Shown piece after piece: positions 25,205-33,943 of a DNA stretch of 64,000 nt. The position numbers and the translations under genes are program-made. Origin of the DNA: Rhizobium sp. AC27/96 (GTDB lineage Bacteria; Pseudomonadota; Alphaproteobacteria; Rhizobiales; Rhizobiaceae); assembly GCF_001692325.1 (NCBI RefSeq), contig NZ_LXKN01000066.1, positions 124,001 to 188,000 on the forward strand. The letters run 5' to 3'. The notes below the pieces were generated by a model. That model had not been told where the DNA came from. It saw only the letters and a list, made by a program, of their open reading frames with translations, and did not search any database. Numbering within the stretch: the first letter of the stretch is position 1; the number at the start of each line of letters is the position of its first letter.

Positions 25205-26585
25205 ATATTCGCTCTTTGCCCGTCTGGCGATGGTCATATCGGCCCTGTTGACTGCCGGTGCGGCAATCCTCGTCACCGCAAGCTGGTACTCCGCCCGCAC
25301 CGCGGCTGATGATGCCTATGATCGCCTGCTGGTCGGTGCCGCCTTGCAGATCGCCGATGGCCTTGCCGTTCAGGAAGGGGCTCTCATCGTCGATCTCCGC
25401 GCGTCGGCCTTTGAAATGCTGGGCCTTGCCGATCGCGATCGCATCTTTTACCGGATCGTCGATCCCAAGGGAAAAACGCTGACCGGCCATCGCGATCTGG
25501 AGACGGACATCGACGTTCCGGCTGTTCGCCGGGAGCCGGTCCTGAGTTCCGGTGTTTATAAGGGCGAGGCGGTGCGCATCGCGGTCGTGGGGCGTGCGCT
25601 TTCTGACCCGGCCGCGTCCGGCTGGGCCCATGTGATCCTGGCGCAAACCGTCGAGGCGCGTCGCGGATTGACGCATGAGCTGACGCTTAGCGCCGCGATC
25701 ACGATCGTCATCATGTGCCTTCTGGCGTTGGTGGTGATGATCCTCTCCATTCGCCAGGCATTGCGTCCGGTTAACCAATTGGGAGGCGCGCTTCGCCGCC
25801 GGGATCCGCAGGATCTGACGCCGGTTTCCGTATCCGTCCCGCGCGAACTTCGCCCCTTCGTCGGCTCCATCAATCATTTCATGAGCCGCCTCAACGAACG
25901 CGTCGTTCTGCTCCAGCGCTTCATCGCCGACGCAGCACACCAGATCCGCACGCCGCTGACGGCACTGACCGCCCAGCTCGACCTGCTCGGCAGTGACAGG
26001 CTGGATGAGGCGGGCAGGCAGCATCTTCAGCGCGTACAGCAGCGGGCCAATGAGCTGGCTAGGCTTACCAATCAGCTGTTGAGCCACGCCATGGTCATCC
26101 ACCGCGCCGAGTCCGTGCAGCTTGAGCCTGTCGATCTCACTGAAATCGCCCGGCGCGCCTTTCGCGTGGCGGTGCCGATCACCATCGATCCCGACATCGT
26201 GGTTTCCTTCGAGGAGGCTGATGCGAAACTCGTCGTGCTCGGCGATCCAGTCAGCCTGCGCGAAGCGATCGTCAACGTGATCGACAACGCGTTGCGGCAC
26301 GGAACGCTATCCCGGCTCGAGGTGCGTACGCGTGCGGCTGGCTCCTTCGCTCTTGTCGAGGTCCAGGATGATGGACCCGGCATTCCCGCCAGCGAGTGGC
26401 CTCGCGTTACACAGCGCTTCCAGACTTCGAAGGCCGGTGAGGGCAGTGCCGGGCTCGGTTTTGCGATCGCCTCTGAAGTTGCCGCCGCACATGATGGAGC
26501 ATTGCAGTTTCGCGAGAAGGGAGAGGATGCTCGAGGCTTCACGGTTATTCTGGCTCTCCCACGCATTCACATGGAGGGCAAATGA
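25194..26585 (+). CDS. Sensor histidine kinase, TctE-like
   Basis: 463 aa. Two transmembrane helices (about 10-30 and 164-186) flank a periplasmic domain of about 130 residues that matches the 2CSK_N type of TctE/QseC relatives. The cytoplasmic part has a HAMP-like linker, the H box with His249 (FIADAAHQIRTPLTAL), the N box NVIDNALRHG and the G box DDGPGIP. It is coupled by overlaps to the regulator before it and to the binding-protein gene after it (ATGA). The signal is probably the ligand of that binding protein or of the importer. Confidence 0.92.
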   Translation: MTREYSLFARLAMVISALLTAGAAILVTASWYSARTAADDAYDRLLVGAALQIADGLAVQEGALIVDLRASAFEMLGLADRDRIFYRIVDPKGKTLTGHRDLETDIDVPAVRREPVLSSGVYKGEAVRIAVVGRALSDPAASGWAHVILAQTVEARRGLTHELTLSAAITIVIMCLLALVVMILSIRQALRPVNQLGGALRRRDPQDLTPVSVSVPRELRPFVGSINHFMSRLNERVVLLQRFIADAAHQIRTPLTALTAQLDLLGSDRLDEAGRQHLQRVQQRANELARLTNQLLSHAMVIHRAESVQLEPVDLTEIARRAFRVAVPITIDPDIVVSFEEADAKLVVLGDPVSLREAIVNVIDNALRHGTLSRLEVRTRAAGSFALVEVQDDGPGIPASEWPRVTQRFQTSKAGEGSAGLGFAIASEVAAAHDGALQFREKGEDARGFTVILALPRIHMEGK

Positions 26586-27685
26586 TGCCTTGGCTGCTCC
26601 GCACATTCGTGCCGGCTCTCGTGGTTTCAGTGCTTTCATTCTCGCCAGCTTTTGCGTTGGAAGGAAGTTCGCAGTTTTTCCCAGCGGAAAATGCAGAGGC
26701 AGCACGCCTCTCGATCCATGGCGCAGCCGATCTTCATGCCATGGAGCCGCTGATCCGCGATTTTCAGAAAACCACACCGGACGTTGCTATCGAATATTCC
26801 GACTATGTCACCAATGAATTGCATCAGAAGGCGAGTGCAGCCTGCGCTGAGAACAAGCCGCTTGGCGACCTGCTGCTGTCCTCGTCGCTTGACCAACTCG
26901 TCAGCCTTGTCAACAACGGTTGCGCATCGGCCCATCACTCTCCGCAAACGGCGCGGGTGCCCAAATGGGCCAATTGGCGTGACGAGGTCTTCGGCTTCAC
27001 CTTCGAGCCGGCGGTTTTCGTCTACAATGCGCGCTACGTTCAGCCGGACGATGTGCCGCGCACGCGCGCCGAGCTTGCCGACCTTTTGAGGCGCAGGCTC
27101 GATTATTACAACGGGCATGTCGGCACGTTCGACATCAGGACATCAGGCGTTGGATATCTGCTGGCGTTCAGCGACGCGCGTCAGGCGACGGCCACCTATG
27201 GCCGCGTTCTTGAAAGCATGAGCCGGGCGGACGTGAAGGTGAGCTGTTGTACCGGGTCGATCCTGCAGGAGATCGCCAGCGGCCGGATTTACCTCGCCTA
27301 TAACATGATCGGCTCTTATGCCTATGCCGCCGCCAAGGCCAATCCGGATCTGAAAGTTGTCATCCCGCGCGATTATGCCTTGATCCTGAGCCGCGGGGTG
27401 CTGATCCCGAAGACCTCGCCGCGGCCGGATCTCGCCCGCCGCTTCCTCGATTATCTACTGTCCGAACGCGGGCAGGAGGTGGCGCGGCGACAGGCATTCT
27501 TCTTCGCGGAAAAGGGAGCTATTCCCGAGGGCGTCGACGGTCCGGAGAATTTGGGCGAATTGAGTTTCATCCAACCGATCCGCATCGGGCCGGCCCTGCT
27601 TGCCGCACAGGATGAGGCGCAACGCCGAAGGTTCATCGACGACTGGAGCCATTCGATGCTGGGCAAAGGCGCGCCATCGCCGTAG
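26582..27685 (+). CDS. Periplasmic binding-protein-like sensor partner (PgtC/AfuA-like)
   Basis: 367 aa with a signal peptide (VPALVVSVLSFSPAFA). It is related to the importer's own binding protein: both have a VPRTRAxL segment, a SGVG/SGVGY segment and a YNMIGSYAYA / FNLIGSYALD segment in the same order. The start overlaps the kinase stop (aATGATG), so it is produced with the two-component system and not with the transporter. In the PgtABC system a protein of this type works with the kinase as a periplasmic co-sensor of phosphoglycerates; a comparable ligand-sensing role is inferred here. An alternative start lies one codon later. Confidence 0.82.
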   Translation: MMPWLLRTFVPALVVSVLSFSPAFALEGSSQFFPAENAEAARLSIHGAADLHAMEPLIRDFQKTTPDVAIEYSDYVTNELHQKASAACAENKPLGDLLLSSSLDQLVSLVNNGCASAHHSPQTARVPKWANWRDEVFGFTFEPAVFVYNARYVQPDDVPRTRAELADLLRRRLDYYNGHVGTFDIRTSGVGYLLAFSDARQATATYGRVLESMSRADVKVSCCTGSILQEIASGRIYLAYNMIGSYAYAAAKANPDLKVVIPRDYALILSRGVLIPKTSPRPDLARRFLDYLLSERGQEVARRQAFFFAEKGAIPEGVDGPENLGELSFIQPIRIGPALLAAQDEAQRRRFIDDWSHSMLGKGAPSP

Positions 27686-27703
27686 AGCGGCCTCGCTCAA
27701 ATC

Positions 27704-28897
27704 TCAAATCACGTAGGGGCCAATTTGCTCCACAACGGCTCCGACCTCTTCGATCCGAAGGCCGGCGACATTGATTCTGCCGGAATCCGGCATGTAGATC
27801 GCATGATCGGCGCGAAGCCGCCGGACATTGTCAGGTGAAATCGGAAGGAGTGAAAACATGCCTTCCTGATTGCCGATATGAGCAAGGTACGGCCGGAACT
27901 TGCCAAATGCTGCAGCGACAGCTCGACGGATTTCCGTCGTGCGGATTCGCATGGAATCCAACTCGTCCGACCAGGCTTTCCGCAAGGACGGATTTTGCAG
28001 GATCGTTGCCACGATTGCCGCGCCATGTGCCGGCGGCATCGAATAACTCGTGCGCGCATAGCTTGCCAGATTGCCCACCCCCTTGTTCAAGGATGTCCGC
28101 GATCCGCCAATAAGATAGGCCGCGCCAGTGCGCTCTCTATAGAGCGAAAAGGATTTGGAACAGGAGACTGCGACCATGGCCTCATCCGCGGCTTCGAGAA
28201 CTGTCATCATCCCGGCCATGTCCTGTTGCAAGCCGCGTCCGAGGCCCTGATAGGCGCTGTCGAACAGCGGCAGCAATCCATTCCTCGCAACAATGTCGGC
28301 GATATCTCGCCAGTTCTGTTGCGAGAGCGCGGCGCCGGTTGGGTTATGACAGCTCGCCTGGAAGAGAACAGCGTCGCCCGGCGCGGCTTGTTGCAAAGTC
28401 CCCAGCATCTCATCGATCAGGACTGCCTGTTTGCCGATATCGAAAAAACGATAGTTTCCGATCTGAAGGCCAACAGAGGAAAATATGGCGTGATGGTTGA
28501 CCCATGTCGGCGTGCCGATCCAGATCTTTCTTTTGCGCTGCTGCGCGAGCAATTCGGCAGCTAGCCGCAAAGCGCCGGTGCCGCCCGGTGTCTGAACGCC
28601 GGCCACCTGCTTGCCGCCATGGCCCTCTCCAAACACTTCCATCGCCAATGCTCGCAGAAAGACCGGATCGCCCTCGGGGCCGATATATGATTTGGAATCC
28701 TGCGTTTCCCAAAGGTGATGTTCCGCCGATTTGACGGCTCTCATCACAGGCGTACGGCCCGTTTCATCGCGGTAGACGCCAACGCCAAGATCGACTTTTC
28801 CAGATCGCGGATCGTCGGCGAATTTTGCGATCAGCTCGAGCAGAGGATCCGGCTTCTGCTCGGCAAGACCGTCGAGAAATGTGGTTGCGTCTGTCAT
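27704..28897 (-). CDS. Aromatic/aspartate-type aminotransferase (class I)
   Basis: 397 aa. The TyrB/AspC family pattern is clear: a start with DPLLELIAKFADDPRSGKVDLGVGVYRDE, the PLP lysine in SCSKSFSLYRERTGA and the substrate-binding Arg late in the protein (ISPDNVRRLRADHAIYMPDSGRINVAGL). These enzymes use PLP to convert aromatic amino acids or aspartate to 2-oxoacids with 2-oxoglutarate as acceptor. The ATG at 28897 overlaps the E2 stop (ATGA) and has a GGAG site 9 bases upstream, so it is the third gene of the dehydrogenase operon. That context suggests it supplies the 2-oxoacid substrate of the dehydrogenase. Confidence 0.9.
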   Translation of the reverse strand: MTDATTFLDGLAEQKPDPLLELIAKFADDPRSGKVDLGVGVYRDETGRTPVMRAVKSAEHHLWETQDSKSYIGPEGDPVFLRALAMEVFGEGHGGKQVAGVQTPGGTGALRLAAELLAQQRKRKIWIGTPTWVNHHAIFSSVGLQIGNYRFFDIGKQAVLIDEMLGTLQQAAPGDAVLFQASCHNPTGAALSQQNWRDIADIVARNGLLPLFDSAYQGLGRGLQQDMAGMMTVLEAADEAMVAVSCSKSFSLYRERTGAAYLIGGSRTSLNKGVGNLASYARTSYSMPPAHGAAIVATILQNPSLRKAWSDELDSMRIRTTEIRRAVAAAFGKFRPYLAHIGNQEGMFSLLPISPDNVRRLRADHAIYMPDSGRINVAGLRIEEVGAVVEQIGPYVI

Positions 28898-30099
28898 CGC
28901 CAAGTCTCCAGAATTCGAACGAACTCGGTCAGCCAGGCATTCGTCTGGTGCCCATCAAGGGAACGATGGTCGATCGTCAGCGACACATAGGCCATCGGGC
29001 GGATCTGGATCGTATCGACGCCATCGACCTCTCGCACGACGACACGCTTCTCCAGCTTGCCGACACCCAGAATGGCCGATTGTGGCTGGTTGATGATGAT
29101 GGGAGACGCCAGCAGTGACCCCGAGACCCCATGGTTGGAAATCGTGAAAGTCCCGCCCTTCAACTCGTCGTTCTTCAGGGCGTTGGATCGTGCCCGGTCT
29201 GTCAGGTCCTGGAGCCGGGCGGCAATGTCCTGAAGTGAAAGGTCCTGCGCCCGCCGGATCACCGGAACGAGCAGACCCTTGTCACCCAGGGCTATTCCGA
29301 CGCCGATATTGATGTCCTCGAATATCTCGATGCTGTCATCGTGCCACTGGCTGTTTACCTCCGGCACGAGTTTCATCGCCGCCACGGACGCCGCCACGAA
29401 ATAGGCGGTGTAGGACAGGTTCACGCCTTCAGCCTTCATTCGATCCTTATGGCTGTCGCGATGACGCATGATCGCCGTGAAATCCGCCTCGAAGACCGCC
29501 GTGACCTGAGGAGCTGATGCCAGCGAGTGCGCCATATGCCTTGCGATCGCAAGCCGCATGGCCGAATGGGAGACGGTTCGGGATTTTCCATCAATCGCGA
29601 TTGACGAAGAGGGCTGCCCCGGCGTCGTCTGCGGTGATACGGGGGCGGATGAGTGTGCCCTGCCGGCGTCCAGCGCATGATCCATATCGGCGCGCGTCAC
29701 GCGGCCGTCCTTGCCACTGCCCTTGAGTGTGGCCGGATCGATCCCGTATTCCGCGGCAGCCTTACGAACGGCCGGCGAGTAGTGGATCGCGGCCGGAACT
29801 GCTGAAGTCGATTGCTCCTGCGAGGGAGCGGTGGGCACATCGGCCGCAATGCCGTTCGCTTCGACGCTCATTCGCCCGAGGATGTCTCCCGGCGCCGCGT
29901 CATCACCATCCGACATGGCGATTTCGCTCAGGATGCCGTCGCAGGGTGCCGGTATCTCCTGCGTTACCTTGTCGGTTTCCAGCTCGACGAGCGCATCGCC
30001 TTCTCTCACGCGATCGCCAATCTGCTTCAGCCAGTTGCGGACGACCGCCTTCGTGCCTTCCTGCTCAAGAGGTGCCGTAATCTCAACCATACTCGTCAT
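28894..30099 (-). CDS. 2-oxoacid dehydrogenase E2 (dihydrolipoamide acyltransferase)
   Basis: 401 aa. Domains in order: one lipoyl domain (residues 3-80) with the lipoylated Lys44 in LETDKVTQEIP, a peripheral-subunit binding domain (about 118-155, SPAVRKAAAEYGIDPATLKGSG), a linker, and the catalytic acyltransferase domain ending in DHRSLDG (about 377-383), where His and Asp are catalytic. The start is set 2 bases downstream of the E1 stop. A single lipoyl domain is typical of branched-chain or other non-pyruvate complexes. No E3 gene is in the window, so a shared dihydrolipoamide dehydrogenase must be used. Confidence 0.92.
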   Translation of the reverse strand: MTSMVEITAPLEQEGTKAVVRNWLKQIGDRVREGDALVELETDKVTQEIPAPCDGILSEIAMSDGDDAAPGDILGRMSVEANGIAADVPTAPSQEQSTSAVPAAIHYSPAVRKAAAEYGIDPATLKGSGKDGRVTRADMDHALDAGRAHSSAPVSPQTTPGQPSSSIAIDGKSRTVSHSAMRLAIARHMAHSLASAPQVTAVFEADFTAIMRHRDSHKDRMKAEGVNLSYTAYFVAASVAAMKLVPEVNSQWHDDSIEIFEDINIGVGIALGDKGLLVPVIRRAQDLSLQDIAARLQDLTDRARSNALKNDELKGGTFTISNHGVSGSLLASPIIINQPQSAILGVGKLEKRVVVREVDGVDTIQIRPMAYVSLTIDHRSLDGHQTNAWLTEFVRILETWR

Positions 30100-30101
30100 G
30101 C

Positions 30102-32180
30102 TTAAAACTCCAGCAATTCGGCGATCCGCTTGGCGATCCGTTCCGTCGACGGCACGGCCCAATCGAGAAGGATGGGATTATGCGCGCTTGGAATATCCGG
30201 CATGGTCAGGCGCGAGACTGGTGCGTCGAGATCCATGAATGCCTTGTCCGCGACCACGGCCGCAATTTCGGCGCCGAAACCGCCGGTCTCGAGATCTTCA
30301 TGGACGATAAGGCAGCGGTGGGTTTTGGCGACTGAGGCGAGAACGGCCTCCCGATCCCACGGCATCAGCGTGCGAAGGTCGATGACATCGGCGGAGATGC
30401 CCTCGGCCGCCTCTTCGCAGCGCTGAACCATCGCGCCCCAGGTGACGATGGTGATGTCGGTGCCGGTACGCGTCAGCTTTGCCTCACCGAATGGCAAGGC
30501 GAAGTTATCGCCGGGATAGGCGCGGCGCGCCCATGCATGATCGAGCATGGCCCTGTGTTCGAAGAAGATGACCGGGTCATTGCCACGGATTGATGTGCGC
30601 AGAAGGCCGACGGCATCCTCCGCATTCGAAGGGACTGCAACCTTCCAGCCTGGCTGGTGCACGAAAGCCACTTCATTGGTCTGACTATGCCACGGATCGC
30701 CGCATTTGAAGAAACCGCCGGGCATGCGCACGACGACCGGAGCTGCAAACCGGTTGTTGGTCCGCCAGCGGATGGTGCCACAGTCGTTGAGCTGTTCGGT
30801 CGCCGGCTCCGCATATTTCCGGAACTGGATTTCTGGAACAGGAACCAGCCCGGCCAGCGCCATGCCCACCGCGCGCCCGATAATTCCTTCCTCGGACAAG
30901 GAGGTGTCGAAGACTCGCTCTTTGCCGAATTTTTCCTGCAGCCCGAGGGTCACGGCATGAACGCCGCCTTTGGGGCCGATGTCCTCGCCAAACATGACAA
31001 CCCGCTCATTGATCGCCATCTCATGGTCGAGCGTCCGGCGGATGGCGGTGACCATGTTGATGCGCGGGCCGGATGTATCGGGTTCCTGCGATGTGGCCGG
31101 TGAGGCATATCCGCCGGGATGCTGGCCGCCCATCGTCTGCATCTCACCATCGAAAAACACATGACGGGTCACGGACGCGGGATCGGCGGCTGGCCTAGCC
31201 TCGGCGGCCTCCCTTGCCCTTTCGGCCAATTCACGCGCGGCATTCTCAGAGGCTTCCCATTCTTCGACCGTCATGACGGCGGGAACGAGAAATTCCTTCA
31301 GGCGCGGCAGCGGATCGCGCTCCCATTCGCGCCGGACGGTTTCCTCGCTCTTGTAGGTCTGGGTATCCTGGAAGCTGTGCCCTTGCAGGCGCGGAACCGT
31401 CAGCCTCAGAAGCGCGGGCTTGCGCTCTTCGCGGACGAAAGAGACCGCGTCCTGTACCAGACGCGCCGCTTCGGCGGGGTCGCAGCCGTCACCATCGAAT
31501 ATTGCAAGGTTCTTCCAGCTGGCGAGGTTTGCCGCGATATTGCCGCCGGGCGTCTGAACCGTCGAGGGAACCGAAATGCCAAAGCCATTGTCCTCGATAT
31601 AGAACAACATCGGCAGCTCTTGTGTCGTCGCAACTGTCAGTGCTGCCCAAAAGCCGTTGGATGCGACGGAACCGTCACCGCCGAGGACGACGCCGATATC
31701 CGTTGCGTATTCTTTTCGCCCAAGAGTATCGGCGTGGTATTTCATGGCCTGCGCCCAGCCGGCTGTCGGCGTGTACTGCGCGCCAACGCCGCCACACATG
31801 GGCAGGGCCGAAGCGCCCGACAGGTTGGGATAATTAAAGACAACGCCGATGTCCCGGCCGTCGGAATAGCCGCCGGCGCGGCCCATGGCCGAGCCGAGGG
31901 CGTCAACCGGATCGACACCGAGAGAGAGGAGAAGCGGCCGCGAGCGATAGTAGCCGCAGGTGGCATCGTGCCGGCCGGTCAGTTGCGTGCCGAGAAGCAC
32001 TTGCGCCATGTCATGGCCGCGCGCTGAAAACTGATAGAGAACCTTCTTTTCCGGAACGAGGCGCTTCTCTTCCAGCTCATCGAGGGCTCTGGAGAGATGG
32101 ACGAGACGGGCTATCTTGCGCCAGTCGATACGGTCGTCGGGTGCGTTGCGCTCATGCTTTCTTGCAGCCAGCTGGTCCAT
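30102..32180 (-). CDS. 2-oxoacid dehydrogenase E1, alpha and beta fused
   Basis: 692 aa. The first half is an E1-alpha domain with the thiamine diphosphate motif GDGS (168-171) to EDN (196-198). The second half (from about 370, INMVTAIRRTLDHEMAINERVVMFGEDIG) is an E1-beta domain with EIQFRKYAEPATEQL and a C-terminal transketolase-type domain. Separate alpha and beta genes are the commoner form, so this is a fusion. The start at 32180 is fixed by AGGAGGAG 3 to 10 bases upstream; a frame 5 codons longer has no such site. It is the first gene of the operon, divergent from an Lrp/AsnC gene. It decarboxylates a 2-oxoacid; branched-chain or aryl-pyruvate substrates are possible. Confidence 0.9.
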   Translation of the reverse strand: MDQLAARKHERNAPDDRIDWRKIARLVHLSRALDELEEKRLVPEKKVLYQFSARGHDMAQVLLGTQLTGRHDATCGYYRSRPLLLSLGVDPVDALGSAMGRAGGYSDGRDIGVVFNYPNLSGASALPMCGGVGAQYTPTAGWAQAMKYHADTLGRKEYATDIGVVLGGDGSVASNGFWAALTVATTQELPMLFYIEDNGFGISVPSTVQTPGGNIAANLASWKNLAIFDGDGCDPAEAARLVQDAVSFVREERKPALLRLTVPRLQGHSFQDTQTYKSEETVRREWERDPLPRLKEFLVPAVMTVEEWEASENAARELAERAREAAEARPAADPASVTRHVFFDGEMQTMGGQHPGGYASPATSQEPDTSGPRINMVTAIRRTLDHEMAINERVVMFGEDIGPKGGVHAVTLGLQEKFGKERVFDTSLSEEGIIGRAVGMALAGLVPVPEIQFRKYAEPATEQLNDCGTIRWRTNNRFAAPVVVRMPGGFFKCGDPWHSQTNEVAFVHQPGWKVAVPSNAEDAVGLLRTSIRGNDPVIFFEHRAMLDHAWARRAYPGDNFALPFGEAKLTRTGTDITIVTWGAMVQRCEEAAEGISADVIDLRTLMPWDREAVLASVAKTHRCLIVHEDLETGGFGAEIAAVVADKAFMDLDAPVSRLTMPDIPSAHNPILLDWAVPSTERIAKRIAELLEF

Positions 32181-32233
32181 TTGCTCCTCCTGCATCTGGT
32201 TGCATGATTCTAATTCAGCATGGCCGCATTATT

Positions 32234-32272
32234 CCTTTCAATCTCATGGCTGCTAACCTAGTATTTGAAAGG
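32234..32272. promoter_or_regulatory. Spaced inverted repeat between E1 and the Lrp-type regulator
   Basis: CCTTTCAA (32234-32241) and TTGAAAGG (32265-32272) are perfect inverted arms whose centres are 31 bp apart, about three helical turns. They sit in the 119-base divergent promoter region, where an Lrp-type octamer could bind. No other motif is obvious. Confidence 0.4.
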
Positions 32273-32299
32273 TTCAGTTCACAATCGGCGGGTTTTTGA

Positions 32300-32779
32300 A
32301 TGGAAAATTTCGACCTCGATCACGTCGACAGAGCCATACTTCGCGTGCTGCAGGAGCAGGGCGATATCAGCCAGGCGGCGCTGGCAGAGAAGGTCGGCGC
32401 ATCGCCCGCCTCATGCTGGCGACGGATAAAGGCGCTGGAGAGCGAAGGTGTACTGGGCAGGACGGTTCGGCTTGTCGATCCCGACAAGATCGGAAAGGGC
32501 TTGAATGTCTTTTGCCAGGTCAAGATGAAGACCCACGATCCCGCGACGCGCCGCGACTTCGAGCAGTTCATCGCCAGCTATCGCGAAGTCCTCGAATGCT
32601 ATTCCATGTCCGGGGAGTGGGATTACCTCATCCGTGCTGTCGTCGCCGATGTCAGGGAATATGAGGGGCTTTTGATGCGCGGCATCCTGACCCATGAGGC
32701 TGTGTTGAGCTCGTCGTCGCACTTCTCACTCAAATGCGTCAAATACACCACGGCATTGCCGACGAACGCGACGCGCTAG
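32300..32779 (+). CDS. Lrp/AsnC family transcriptional regulator
   Basis: 159 aa. N-terminal HTH: LDHVDRAILRVLQEQGDISQAALAEKVGASPASCWRRIKALESEGVL; the C-terminal RAM domain includes CQVKMKTHDPATRRDFEQFI and SGEWDYLIRAVVADVREYEGLL. It is divergent from the E1-E2-aminotransferase operon, as BkdR is from branched-chain dehydrogenase genes in pseudomonads, and probably senses an amino acid that enters that route. It sits just before paaX. Confidence 0.92.
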   Translation: MENFDLDHVDRAILRVLQEQGDISQAALAEKVGASPASCWRRIKALESEGVLGRTVRLVDPDKIGKGLNVFCQVKMKTHDPATRRDFEQFIASYREVLECYSMSGEWDYLIRAVVADVREYEGLLMRGILTHEAVLSSSSHFSLKCVKYTTALPTNATR

Positions 32780-32865
32780 TGCTCCTCATTCGCCTTGGCC
32801 GGGCATCAGCTTGAACATTGCAAGCGTCTCGCGCTAATAAACCCCAACGATCACAGATCGGGAGT

Positions 32866-33765
32866 ATGGTTGGATTGTCGGCAGATAACGTTAAGTCCGG
32901 GCATGAATTGAATGAGGCGGTCGCGGCGCTGCTGATTGACCTGCCGATCAAGGCAGCCGGCTTCATCGTCACCATCTACGGCGATGTCATCGAGCCGCGC
33001 GGCGGCACTGTCTGGATCGGAAACCTCATCGAGACGTGCCGGAGCGTGGGCATTACCGAAACGCTGCTGCGAACTGCAGTGTCGCGTCTGGTCAATGCCG
33101 GGCGGCTCGTCGGCGAGCGAGCGGGGCGCCGCAGTTATTATCGGCTGGCAGACGCTGCGCAGACGGAGTTCGCCAAGGCCGCCGCCTTGCTCTATGGGCC
33201 CGAGCCGACAGTCAAATGGCAGTTCGTGCTGATCAATGGTCCCGCGCCGGACGAGATCATGCAAGGTCTTGAACGGGACGGCTTTGCCAGGCTGAGTCCG
33301 CGCATGGCTGTCGGAACGCACCCTGCGCCGCCGCTGCCTGATCGGGTCATCATTTTCGACGCTCAACTTATGACCGAGAATGCGGCGTTCAAGGAGTTTG
33401 CCGAGGGCTCGTGGGATTTGCAGCGCTTCGCAGCTGCTTACAACGAATTCATCAGCCGTTTCGGCGCCTTCTCGCAGCGGATCGAAAGCGCCTCAAGCCT
33501 CCCGCCGTTTGATTGCCTGATCGCGCGGCTGCTTCTGGTCCACCAATATCGCCTGATCATGCTGCGGGAACCGCATCTTCCGAGATCCGCCTTGCCGGCC
33601 AATTGGCCCGGCGAAGATGCCCGGCGATTATTCGCCGATCTCTATTTGAAACTGTCGAAGAAGGCCGATGGTTACGTCGGCCGTCATTTTGTCGACGAGG
33701 CGGGCAAGCTCCAAGAGGCTACCCCGGCAAGTCAACGCCGGCTCGATCACCTCAAGTCGCGCTAA
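32866..33765 (+). CDS. paaX: PaaX family transcriptional repressor
   Basis: 299 aa. The family pattern is clear: SLLIDLPIKAAGFIVTIYGDVIEPRGGTVWIGNLIETCRSVGITETLLRTAVSRLVNAGRL at the N-terminus (winged helix), RRSYYRLAD, and the C-terminal FDCLIARLLLVHQYRLIMLREPHLP segment. PaaX proteins repress phenylacetate genes until phenylacetyl-CoA binds. A GGGAGT site precedes the ATG at 32866; the longer frame starts with an unsupported TTG. It is followed after about 300 bases by paaA in the same direction. A TetR regulator is also present in the cluster, so the operon has two candidate repressors. Confidence 0.9.
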   Translation: MVGLSADNVKSGHELNEAVAALLIDLPIKAAGFIVTIYGDVIEPRGGTVWIGNLIETCRSVGITETLLRTAVSRLVNAGRLVGERAGRRSYYRLADAAQTEFAKAAALLYGPEPTVKWQFVLINGPAPDEIMQGLERDGFARLSPRMAVGTHPAPPLPDRVIIFDAQLMTENAAFKEFAEGSWDLQRFAAAYNEFISRFGAFSQRIESASSLPPFDCLIARLLLVHQYRLIMLREPHLPRSALPANWPGEDARRLFADLYLKLSKKADGYVGRHFVDEAGKLQEATPASQRRLDHLKSR

Positions 33766-33817
33766 AAGATCAATCCTCTCAGGAACATAGCGAAGCGTTC
33801 GCCTTGTGGCGTCTCTA

Positions 33818-33869
33818 TGTGATTTCAAATGTCACAGAAAATACGGAAAATTCATTTGAACTGTGACAT
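33818..33869. promoter_or_regulatory. Cluster of TGTGA/TCACA inverted repeats upstream of paaA
   Basis: TGTGA (33818-33822), ATGTCACAG (33829-33837) and CTGTGACAT (33861-33869) form overlapping inverted repeats; TTCAAAT (33824-33830) and ATTTGAA (33854-33860) add a second pair. The position between paaX and paaA makes them candidate PaaX operator elements. Confidence 0.5.
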
Positions 33870-33887
33870 ATGGCATGCTAATACAGT

Positions 33888-33899
33888 GACCGTTCGGTC
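33888..33899. promoter_or_regulatory. TetR-type operator (ACCG-NN-CGGT) upstream of paaA
   Basis: GACCGTTCGGTC is an inverted repeat with a 2-base centre. The same ACCG-NN-CGGT core occurs at 45167-45176 in the divergent paaG/paaN promoter region. A TetR regulator is encoded between the two operons and is the likely binder. Confidence 0.6.
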
Positions 33900-33943
33900 G
33901 ATTAATTTGTTTGCCGTCGGATCGATGTTTCGTGGAGGAGAGC

